A program made the translations under genes and the position numbers. From contig OZ245789.1 of assembly GCA_965228045.1 (NCBI GenBank), forward strand, positions 2,604,001-2,668,000: a stretch of 64,000 bases of DNA, written 5' to 3'. Positions 54,188-61,742 of the stretch are shown here, piece after piece. Within the stretch, counting starts at the first letter, position 1. Each line of letters starts with the position of its first letter. The notes below the pieces were generated by a model that saw nothing but the letters and a program-made list of their open reading frames with translations, was not told the origin of the DNA and did not search any database. The stretch is from JANQEU01 sp965228045. Its GTDB lineage: Bacteria > Bacteroidota > Bacteroidia > Cytophagales > Cyclobacteriaceae.

Positions 54188-54218
54188 TTTGCTTTTTAAG
54201 CATTTAAAAGTAGTATTG
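54188..54218 (+). promoter_or_regulatory. Promoter of the six-gene island operon
   Basis: TTTG (54188-54191), 19 bp, TAGTATTG (54211-54218): one mismatch to the Bacteroidota consensus. ATG 54226 comes 8 bases later, so the message would be nearly leaderless. Confidence 0.6.
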
Positions 54219-54225
54219 TAGAGTT

Positions 54226-55248
54226 ATGTCCAAAAGAAATATTTTGGTAAAAGCATGGCCGGAAGTAGTCGGATATATACCGGCGTTAGTTCCTTATTCA
54301 AGCTTAAATACTAAAAAAAATATTGGCAGAAATTTCATGCTAGATTTAGATAATTGTTTGAGAGTGGATTCGTCAGGGCTAAATATTTTCCTAATACAAC
54401 TACTTCAACTCTCAAATAGGTTAGGGGATTCGAGAGAATGGGAATTCGTACCAAAACAAATAACAGATACTATAAATATTATTAAAAGTCTTGGATTTTT
54501 TAATAAACTCAATTCATACAGTGATGGAGAAAAGAAACTTTTCTCCATCCAAAATTTTGACACCATACAAGATCACCCAGTGATTCAGGAAATTAATTCA
54601 GGTGAGATATTAAAATCTTATCCTATTTTCTCGATTAAGATACCTGATCAAGAACAATCCAATAGAAGAGCAATAATATTAAAGACGGTCAGGGAATGGT
54701 GTCATAATAAACTCTTTGACTACGAAAGGAAGTACATGTTTAATTTAATGAACTTAATTGATGTAGTAACTGAAATAGCAAAGAACACAGCTGATCATAC
54801 TGAATCAGACCTTTTTCTTGGACTTGATATCGAAGAAGATAAAGATGAGGAGTATGTTAGAATTCGCTTTAGCGCTGGGGATGTTGGCGAGGGTTTAAAT
54901 GCAAAAATTAGAAAGGCGGTTGAAAGTTCAGAATGGAAGGAGAACGTCATTGAAAAGCAAAGATTGAAATATTGGGATCTTACTCAGACATATCGCTGGG
55001 GATGTCAAAGTGGTAACACTACTAAGTTTTCATCTGTGCACAATAAAGGGATTGGAATGGCGTCCATTATGGATTGTTCCAGGAAAACTCCCATGGAGCT
55101 TTCCGTATTCGATGCAACAAGTAGAGGATTACTGAGCAACCTTGACCCCTTTAACCTATCACATGCTAAAGTTCGAAAGGAATTTAGTTCAATTGGCAAA
55201 GCAGTCGGTTTTTACTATTACGGATTAGTTTCTGCAAAAAGAAGATGA
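54226..55248 (+). CDS. STAS-like/GHKL ATPase protein (partner-switching type)
   Basis: 340 residues. Residues ~30-95 resemble a STAS segment (NFMLDLDNCLRVDSSGLNIFLIQLLQL). Residues ~145-335 are a GHKL ATPase: N-box EIAKNTADHTE (Glu183, Asn187), G1 box AGDVGEGL (Asp219, Gly221, Gly223) and G2 box NKGIGMAS (Gly275, Gly277). No His-kinase dimerisation domain is present, so it is more like an anti-sigma/partner-switch kinase or Hsp90-type ATPase. First gene of the operon; the next gene encodes a second STAS-like protein that may be its substrate (inference). AT-rich codons differ from the flanking genes. Confidence 0.75.
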   Translation: MSKRNILVKAWPEVVGYIPALVPYSSLNTKKNIGRNFMLDLDNCLRVDSSGLNIFLIQLLQLSNRLGDSREWEFVPKQITDTINIIKSLGFFNKLNSYSDGEKKLFSIQNFDTIQDHPVIQEINSGEILKSYPIFSIKIPDQEQSNRRAIILKTVREWCHNKLFDYERKYMFNLMNLIDVVTEIAKNTADHTESDLFLGLDIEEDKDEEYVRIRFSAGDVGEGLNAKIRKAVESSEWKENVIEKQRLKYWDLTQTYRWGCQSGNTTKFSSVHNKGIGMASIMDCSRKTPMELSVFDATSRGLLSNLDPFNLSHAKVRKEFSSIGKAVGFYYYGLVSAKRR

Positions 55249-55249
55249 T

Positions 55250-55666
55250 ATGGAGATAAAACTTTATGAAGATTATGGTCTCATTGACGCTGATGATAGA
55301 CATAGTGTGGATACAATGATTTCATTATGTGATTTAGGAGATGATCGTGAAATCATTTTAAACTTCAGTCATTGTATGATAGGCTATCCAAACACATCCT
55401 TGCTAACTGATTTTATTTTAGGACACCTATTTAATTTAAGTGGAAAGAAAGTATTTAGAATAAAAACTCAATTTGATGCACTTAGTATAAGAGTGCTGAA
55501 CGATATTTTCAATGGAAGTAGTCATATGGGTTTTAAAGAACGGTCTGACTTAATCCCAGAAAACGAAATCTATGAAGCAATTAAACGAAGACTTGGAAAA
55601 AGAGAAATAGATGTTGAGATAACATTAATTGATTATAATGGGGAATTTGTCAAAAAATATTTCTGA
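55250..55666 (+). CDS. STAS-like (DUF4325-type) protein
   Basis: 138 residues. Strand-helix order of DUF4325-type STAS proteins: REIILNFSHCMIGYPNTSLLTDFILGHLFN. Starts one base after the GHKL gene stop (TGAT-ATG) and overlaps the next gene by 29 bp. In partner-switching systems a GHKL kinase phosphorylates or binds such a protein; here a Ser in NTSLL could serve, but this is not proven. No other motif. Confidence 0.65.
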   Translation: MEIKLYEDYGLIDADDRHSVDTMISLCDLGDDREIILNFSHCMIGYPNTSLLTDFILGHLFNLSGKKVFRIKTQFDALSIRVLNDIFNGSSHMGFKERSDLIPENEIYEAIKRRLGKREIDVEITLIDYNGEFVKKYF

Positions 55667-57893
55667 TAAATCAATAAATCTGTTATTCTGCGAGGTTGTT
55701 GAAAGACTAATAAGATTCCAACAACACATTAATAAAATCAGAGAACAGTTTTTTTTCGATGAAACCAAAGAAACTGATAAAATCAACTTTCTTGATAGCT
55801 ATCAATCTGTTATAAAGAAACTTCTGGAAATTGCCTGCAAGACAATCAGATCAAACAAAAGAAATGATTGGAAACTTGGGGTACTAAAATCAACTCTTGG
55901 TGAAATCAGAACACTTCACCGCGATCAACTTAATCATCTCCCCAAACCATCAGAACCAAATGAATTAAGGCGATTTGCCAGGATTATTAACAAACAGATT
56001 TCAAAATTCAACAAAATCTCATCTAGCAAGAACTCACATCAGTTTAAGGAAATCTCCATTTATACAACGAAAGAAGTTGATGAAGAAACGTACCTGGGAG
56101 ATCCATTGAATGAGTACAAGCAAAAATCACTTAACAACACGATAATAAGTCACTCACTGAATGTATCTAAATTCAAAAATCAACCTGATGAAGAAAGATA
56201 CCATATAACTATTCCTAGAATTGATGCTTTCAATCCCTGCAGATGGCCAACACTTATGCATGAAATGGGACATCATCTTGGTGAGAATATTAAATTTTTT
56301 AGATATAAGAGTATTGAACAGGATTTCCTTTCCACACTAGAAACTCAAAGACAAAAAGATTTTGTTTCTGAATTAATTAATAAGAGTTCTATAAAACTAA
56401 ACAGGTGGTTAATTGAAAGTTGGTGTGATCTCCTTGCTGCAGCCATTATGGGACCGTCATTTTGGTTTTCTCAATTTTCCGCTTTCATATTTTCAGGTGA
56501 TTACCAACTTAGACCAAGTCATCCGTTTCCAATGTTTAGGTTAATGTTAATTCATAAAATTTTAGCCAAAAGATTGCCTAATACTTTGACTCATGAAACA
56601 GAGCAATTAATTACAGAGTACCGTTCTGTGATTGAGATATTTGATGAGAATTTTCAAAATCCACAGTTCTTAGAGTTCTTCAAGCTCTTTTTATCATATT
56701 TCACAAGAACATTTTTTATCAAAAAGAAATCAGATGGTTCTCGACTTGGATCTCAGGAATTTAATGAAACGATAGAACCTCTACTTGAATATACAAGATC
56801 GATAAATGAGTCAACAATTTATGAATTATCGTTAAATCTTAAGAACGGGTATCCCATACCTTCACGATTGATAACACTCGATGAAATTACAGAAACGTTT
56901 ACTAGCATTCAAGAAATAATTCAAACTGCATGGATTGTTAGAGCCGATTTTTTGAAAAATAGAATCATGAAGGACGCACTAGGGAGAAAAAAACCGGATC
57001 TGGATAATCTACTTGATATGGGTGTAGATCGTCTGGATAAATTTGATCTTTCAATCTTAAAATCAATACAAGTTTCTGAGTGGTTTAATTTGTTTTTTGA
57101 TAAAAGAAATGAAAAGGATATTGATGATCATTTAAGCAGAATAAAGCATCAAAATGCAACCTTGTACGATGGGCAACTAGTAGATTTTGAAATCTATCAG
57201 GCGCTTAAAAAGAGAAATCTTAAAGTAATTCCATTGATAAATCCAAAACAAATAGGCACCACTTCAATTGATATAAGGCTCGGTACAACCTTCCAATATT
57301 ATTATCCAAGTCAAAAGGGAATAATTGATTTCACCGATACTCATTCCATCACCAGTGGAGAACAGAGTTCAAAGCAAGTTGACCTTGATTATCTAGATTC
57401 AATAACTATAGGACCAGGTCAATTTTTGCTTGGACATTCTATGGAATACTTTGAGCTTGATGATACAATTTCTGCATCTTTGGATGGTAGGAGTAGTTTT
57501 GCTAGATCTGGACTCGAAATCCACATGACTGCCGGATTTGTTGAGCCGGGCTTTGTTGGTGTGATAACATTTGAGTTTTTTAATGCAGGGCCTAACTCAA
57601 TTAAACTGTTTCCTGGAATACGAATTGGACAATTAAGATTTCATAAGGTAAATGAGCCAGTAGAAACTTATAAGAAGAAAGGAGAAGCTAAATATAAGGG
57701 ACACTTATCGCACCATCATGGTTTGCAAACTAAAGACTCGGAAATTTCAATTATTAAGGAATCCATTCGTGAAAAAGAAGATATCTCTAGGATGCGTGGA
57801 TTTATGAATATTATGAAGAACGTTCCGAAGGAAAAATTCATGGAAGACATGGCGGAGTTTTATGATGAAATGAGAGCTGAAAATGGAAATTAA
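55638..57893 (+). CDS. Zinc-metallopeptidase-like / dCTP deaminase fusion protein
   Basis: 751 residues from ATG 55638, overlapping the previous gene by 29 bp (a TTG at 55629 is possible). The N-terminal half is helical with a zincin motif: HEMGH at 208-212 and ESWCD (Glu260) about 48 residues later. Residues ~510-715 are a dCTP deaminase/dUTPase-type domain: SIDIRLGTTFQYYY, SLDGRSSFARSGLEIHMTAG (Ser619, Ser620, Arg623) and VITFEFFNAG (Glu646). The Arg-to-Glu spacing of 23 equals Arg115-Glu138 of E. coli Dcd, so the site looks active. A C-terminal helical tail follows. Stand-alone dCTP deaminases with extra domains are known anti-phage effectors; this pairing with a peptidase-like domain is not one I recognise. 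Confidence 0.8.
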   Translation: MGNLSKNISDKSINLLFCEVVERLIRFQQHINKIREQFFFDETKETDKINFLDSYQSVIKKLLEIACKTIRSNKRNDWKLGVLKSTLGEIRTLHRDQLNHLPKPSEPNELRRFARIINKQISKFNKISSSKNSHQFKEISIYTTKEVDEETYLGDPLNEYKQKSLNNTIISHSLNVSKFKNQPDEERYHITIPRIDAFNPCRWPTLMHEMGHHLGENIKFFRYKSIEQDFLSTLETQRQKDFVSELINKSSIKLNRWLIESWCDLLAAAIMGPSFWFSQFSAFIFSGDYQLRPSHPFPMFRLMLIHKILAKRLPNTLTHETEQLITEYRSVIEIFDENFQNPQFLEFFKLFLSYFTRTFFIKKKSDGSRLGSQEFNETIEPLLEYTRSINESTIYELSLNLKNGYPIPSRLITLDEITETFTSIQEIIQTAWIVRADFLKNRIMKDALGRKKPDLDNLLDMGVDRLDKFDLSILKSIQVSEWFNLFFDKRNEKDIDDHLSRIKHQNATLYDGQLVDFEIYQALKKRNLKVIPLINPKQIGTTSIDIRLGTTFQYYYPSQKGIIDFTDTHSITSGEQSSKQVDLDYLDSITIGPGQFLLGHSMEYFELDDTISASLDGRSSFARSGLEIHMTAGFVEPGFVGVITFEFFNAGPNSIKLFPGIRIGQLRFHKVNEPVETYKKKGEAKYKGHLSHHHGLQTKDSEISIIKESIREKEDISRMRGFMNIMKNVPKEKFMEDMAEFYDEMRAENGN

Positions 57894-58614
57894 TTGTGAT
57901 GTAATTATAGCTATTTTTGATGGGATGATTTACCCAGTTATTGCTTTTCTAACTGGTCTTTTGGCGGCATTGACTGACTTGATTGAGAAGTACAGGAGTT
58001 TCAAATCAATATTCACAAGTTGGTCCAGTTTGGTTTACGTTGTTATAAATGGAACCATTTCTCTACTGACTTATTTCTTGATGATTGAGTTTAAAATAAT
58101 TGAGTCAAAGGATTTATTAAGATCACTTGTCGCTGGTACATCAGCCATGTTAATTCTTAGAACTTCATTCACAAACCCTAAAACTGGAGAGAGTATTGGT
58201 TTATCAAAGATTTTAATGTCTTTTTTGAACGCTGCAAAAAGAGCATTTGATCAAAAAAGAGCTGGGGAAAGGGTTGATGATGTAGGCTTTATGAAAAAGG
58301 TCGATTTTGACAAAGCCCAGGAACTACTTCCGGAATTGTGTTTTATACTTATGAAGGACGTTGGTGACGATGAAAAAAACTATATTATAGATCAAATTTC
58401 GAAAATTAAATTACTGACTGCTGCAAGTAGCGACAAATCAATGTTAATGGGTGTGGCGTTGTCCGATGCGACAGAAGTAAGTTTACTTGAGAAAGCTGTC
58501 AAACAACTAGGAAATTCAATTGCACTTGATGCCATTGAAAAACAGCCAATTTCAAAAGAAGGATTTAGAGAATTTTTAATTAATTTAAGAAAAAGAAAAG
58601 AAGGCGATGAGTAA
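57883..58614 (+). CDS. Membrane protein of the island operon, unknown function
   Basis: 243 residues. Two to three hydrophobic helices in the first ~105 residues (11-31, 46-66, 82-97), then a soluble helical domain (~110-243; KKVDFDKAQELLPELCFILMKDVGDDEKNYI). Overlaps the previous gene by 11 bp and the next by 8 bp, so tightly coupled. No family recognised. A membrane effector or anchor is possible (inference). Confidence 0.7.
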   Translation: MEINCDVIIAIFDGMIYPVIAFLTGLLAALTDLIEKYRSFKSIFTSWSSLVYVVINGTISLLTYFLMIEFKIIESKDLLRSLVAGTSAMLILRTSFTNPKTGESIGLSKILMSFLNAAKRAFDQKRAGERVDDVGFMKKVDFDKAQELLPELCFILMKDVGDDEKNYIIDQISKIKLLTAASSDKSMLMGVALSDATEVSLLEKAVKQLGNSIALDAIEKQPISKEGFREFLINLRKRKEGDE

Positions 58615-58987
58615 ATACATGGGATTTATTTCCGGTTATAAAGCAAGAAATATTGCTTCTATGGAAGAGACCATTCAAACCCATATTGAATCTTTAAGGG
58701 AAGTATTGAAAAAGATAAAAAGTCGCACTAAAAATGTTGATTTAAAGAAAAAAGTTGAGAGAACAGTATCTCTTTTAGATGACTTGGATCAATACAATAC
58801 TTTAGATAAGTTTCTCTCGGTTATTAATTTATATAGAAGTTATGCCGGACTTCTTTCAGATGAGAATCTTAACGATCTTTCTTTAGCATTTTTAATGGAA
58901 TTTGGACTTTTAGTAGAAACCTTGGATGATTCTCAACTGAGAGAAAGGGTTTATGAAATTGGTCAAGAATTAAATCTAGACAACTAA
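58607..58987 (+). CDS. Small helical protein of the island operon, unknown function
   Basis: 126 residues, almost all helix with coiled-coil-like heptads (MEETIQTHIESLREVLKKIKSRTKNVDLKKKVERTVSLLDDL). No signal peptide, no recognised family. Overlaps the upstream membrane protein gene by 8 bp; the methyltransferase gene follows in the same frame after a TAA and 12 bp. May be a partner of the membrane protein's cytosolic domain. Confidence 0.65.
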   Translation: MSKYMGFISGYKARNIASMEETIQTHIESLREVLKKIKSRTKNVDLKKKVERTVSLLDDLDQYNTLDKFLSVINLYRSYAGLLSDENLNDLSLAFLMEFGLLVETLDDSQLRERVYEIGQELNLDN

Positions 58988-58999
58988 TTTTTTCCGTTT

Positions 59000-59791
59000 T
59001 TGATTAGCTCGACGATCATTTGCGGTGATTGCAGGCATGAATTAAAAAAAATTCCTAATTGCACAGTACAGAGTATAGTAACTTCTCCTCCGTACTGGGG
59101 TTTAAGAGATTATGGGCATCCGGATCAAATTGGGTTGGAAGATACCATTGATGAATACCTTTCCCAACTCAATCTAATTTTTAATGAACTTCTACGAATC
59201 TTAAAAAATGATGGGATTTTATGGTTAAATATTGGAGACGGTTTCACTAGCGGGAATAGAAAATATAGAGCTAAAGACAGTAAGTACTCTGCGCGTTACA
59301 TGTCAAAAAGGCCAATGACTCCAAAAAGTTTGAAAGAAAAAGAGTTAATCGGTATCCCATGGAGGGTAGCTTTTATGCTTCAGGAAATAGGATGGTACCT
59401 CAGAAATGATATTATATGGCATAAGCCTAATGCAATGCCAGAAAGTGTACAAGATCGACCTAATCGAAGTCATGAATATTTATTCATGCTGACCAAAAAT
59501 TCACATTATTCCTTCCAAAAAGAATATTTGAAAAATGATAATGATGAGATCCTTAGATCAGTTTGGACTATTAAAAATAATTCCAGATCAACTGTGCATT
59601 CAGCGACTATCCCAAATGAACTTGTAAAATATTGCATTAAAACATCGAGTAGAAAGGGCGATTTAATTCTGGATCCATTTTGTGGAATTGGAACTGTTGG
59701 CCATGTGTCGATTAATGAGGAAAGACAATTTCTAGGAATTGAAATTAACAGTGAATTTGCTGATAATGCCCGTACTTCACTAGAAAATTAA
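59000..59791 (+). CDS. DNA methyltransferase, beta class (probable N4-cytosine or N6-adenine)
   Basis: 263 residues. Catalytic motif IV TSPPYWGLRDYG (residues 28-39) comes before the SAM-binding motif I, DPFCGIGTVG (225-234): the beta-class order. SPPYW is more common in N4-cytosine enzymes. TTG 59000 is the likely start, as the IICGDCRHELKKIP segment is the usual N-terminus and an in-frame TAA precedes it. Last gene of the operon; AT-rich like the others. It may protect the host or mark DNA for the system. Confidence 0.87.
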   Translation: MISSTIICGDCRHELKKIPNCTVQSIVTSPPYWGLRDYGHPDQIGLEDTIDEYLSQLNLIFNELLRILKNDGILWLNIGDGFTSGNRKYRAKDSKYSARYMSKRPMTPKSLKEKELIGIPWRVAFMLQEIGWYLRNDIIWHKPNAMPESVQDRPNRSHEYLFMLTKNSHYSFQKEYLKNDNDEILRSVWTIKNNSRSTVHSATIPNELVKYCIKTSSRKGDLILDPFCGIGTVGHVSINEERQFLGIEINSEFADNARTSLEN

Positions 59792-59978
59792 ATGAAAGGT
59801 TGTGTTAAGTAAAGTGTGGATTGAGATTCCCTAAGGTGGACAAAAATTTACATTCTTCTCCACCGAACTCACTAGACAGCCATATCAAATTGCTCTACTA
59901 CCACCATCAAAAAGCACACCGACCACCCCCTAAATAAAGAGCTGCAGCCGATGTGCTGAAAAAATATAAGCAGTGGTA

Positions 59979-60857
59979 TTACTTATCTACCCGATCGCAG
60001 GGGATCTCGTCTCCGTAGTTCAGGTTGCCATCATTTTCGTAGGTCCAGGGTCCTGTCCTTTTGCTCGATACTTCAAAAGCCGCTACACCTCCTGTATAGC
60101 ATTTGTTTTCATCCAGGTCCTTGAAGGTGATCCCAAACTGGTTTCTTCTGTACCAGGTTAGGTCGCGCTCATAAGGTACGCGCTCACCATGTGCCATTTG
60201 GTAGATGGTGATGTTTCTTCTGTTTTCCATGTCCTTCTTTACGGTCGCTTTGAATTCGGGATCAGTGACCCCATCGTCTAAATTAAAGGTGTAATTGGCT
60301 CTTTTGGCCAGCTCCGCTGCCTTATAGGCTGTTCCTCCATCGCTCAGGTCCCAGTCGATTACTCCGTAACCAAGCGGCTCATCTTCGTCCCCAATCCAAA
60401 CGGTAAGGGGATAGGTTTTGCTCCCGGCTTCCACCACTTCATTCAGGTTGTTTTCAAAATTGATGTCTTTGGTCAGATCAAATTTTATGATCATCTCTTC
60501 CTGCTTCTGAACAATCGCACCATAGCCTTCCTCCATTTGTACGTCTTCCGAATAAATCATCTCATCCTTGGTGCTGAAGCCGCTTTTGATGTCCTGCACT
60601 TCAGCCCTTCTCTGAAGGAAATTGTAGTCCGCATAGGCTGCAAATTTTCCCAATGGAAACTTGAAGTCTTTTGCCCTCAGTGGCATTTTCACATAAAAAG
60701 TGCTTTGACCAGGATTTATCACACTTATTTCCTGGGTAGCCGCCTCATCCGAATAGAAAGTCAGGTTGGGCTTTTGCTTTTTGCCATAGAGTCCTTGCGC
60801 CTGCATCATGGATACGGCAAAAATCATGGCAGTCAGTAACAAAATAGTCTTTTTCAT
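59979..60857 (-). CDS. Secreted hypothetical protein
   Basis: 292 residues with a signal peptide (1-20, ending MQAQ). The mature part is beta-rich with no recognised domain (NLTFYSDEAATQEISVINPGQSTFYVKMPLRAKDF; KRANYTFNLDDGVTDPEFKATV). Codon use and G+C return to the chromosomal norm, so the island ends in the 187-bp gap before it. The gap shows no clear att or tRNA site. Confidence 0.75.
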   Translation of the reverse strand: MKKTILLLTAMIFAVSMMQAQGLYGKKQKPNLTFYSDEAATQEISVINPGQSTFYVKMPLRAKDFKFPLGKFAAYADYNFLQRRAEVQDIKSGFSTKDEMIYSEDVQMEEGYGAIVQKQEEMIIKFDLTKDINFENNLNEVVEAGSKTYPLTVWIGDEDEPLGYGVIDWDLSDGGTAYKAAELAKRANYTFNLDDGVTDPEFKATVKKDMENRRNITIYQMAHGERVPYERDLTWYRRNQFGITFKDLDENKCYTGGVAAFEVSSKRTGPWTYENDGNLNYGDEIPCDRVDK

Positions 60858-61034
60858 TTTTTTCTTCAGTTATTCTAGTTTCTTCGAAATCGGAAAGACC
60901 AACGCTCATAAGGTGCCTTTCACAGAACAAATAATGAAGATTATGAGCCGGAAATGAACCGATCTTTAGGAACCGGCCATTTTTGATAGGGAACGCCCGG
61001 AATATTGAGGCAAACGCCAAAAGGGTAGGGTTGA

Positions 61035-61742
61035 CTAAAGGATTTCAAGGTGTTGGAACAGTCTATCGCGGTAAGCTTTGCCAATGGAGACCGTCATCTG
61101 CTTCAGCTCAATGGTATTCCCTTCAATGGACATGATGTGGTGCAGGTTGATGATGGACGACTTATGTACCCTGCAAAAAGAACTTTCGGGCAACTTACTT
61201 TCCATGGTTTTCAGGGTGTGGCTGATCATGTATTCCTTGCCGTCCACCATCCGCAGGCGCGTATAGTTGTCCTCTCCACTGGCCACCATGAGGTCCTGTG
61301 GGTTGATGGGCTTCAATACGCCGCTGTCCCGAACGAAGATTTTGGTGGGTACTTTCTTTTCTTTCCGGAAGTTGGATTGCTTTTTCAAAGCCAGTTTTAC
61401 GGCAAGTACCACCTGTTCCGATTGGTAAGGTTTGGAAATGTAGGCACTGGGATTCAGGTCTTCGATCTCGCTGAGGGTGGTCTGATCGGTGTAGGAAGTG
61501 ATGAAGATAAACGGGAGCTGATATTTGTTAATAATCTCCCGGGCAACATCCGTCCCACTGGTATCGCTTTCCAGGTTCACATCCAGCAGAGCCAGATCAA
61601 CAGGAGAGGTGCTGAGTACTTCCAGTGCCATTTTAGCATTCGCAGCTTTTGCGACCACCTCAAATCCGGCATCTTCCAGCATGAAGCCCAGGTCATCCGC
61701 AATGATGGGTTCGTCGTCCAGTATGAGTATTTTATGCGACAT
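61035..61742 (-). CDS. LytTR family response regulator
   Basis: 235 residues. Receiver (~3-120): ILILDDEPIIADDLG, phosphoacceptor Asp in DLALLDVNLESDTSGTD, IFITSYTDQTTL (Thr/Ser), SKPYQSEQV (Lys). LytTR domain (~135-235): IFVRDSGVLKPINPQDLMVASGEDNYTRL ... FCRVHKSSIINLHHIMSIEG. Overlaps the kinase gene by 11 bp and forms a two-component pair with it. Confidence 0.93.
   Translation of the reverse strand: MSHKILILDDEPIIADDLGFMLEDAGFEVVAKAANAKMALEVLSTSPVDLALLDVNLESDTSGTDVAREIINKYQLPFIFITSYTDQTTLSEIEDLNPSAYISKPYQSEQVVLAVKLALKKQSNFRKEKKVPTKIFVRDSGVLKPINPQDLMVASGEDNYTRLRMVDGKEYMISHTLKTMESKLPESSFCRVHKSSIINLHHIMSIEGNTIELKQMTVSIGKAYRDRLFQHLEIL

Noticed and set aside
58607..59791. Readthrough fusion of the helical protein and the methyltransferase (same frame)
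   Set aside because: A TAA lies between them at 58985-58987 and the methyltransferase has a normal N-terminus from TTG 59000; treated as separate genes.
59792..59978. tRNA or att site at the right end of the AT-rich island
   Set aside because: No cloverleaf or matching direct repeat to the left border was found by eye.
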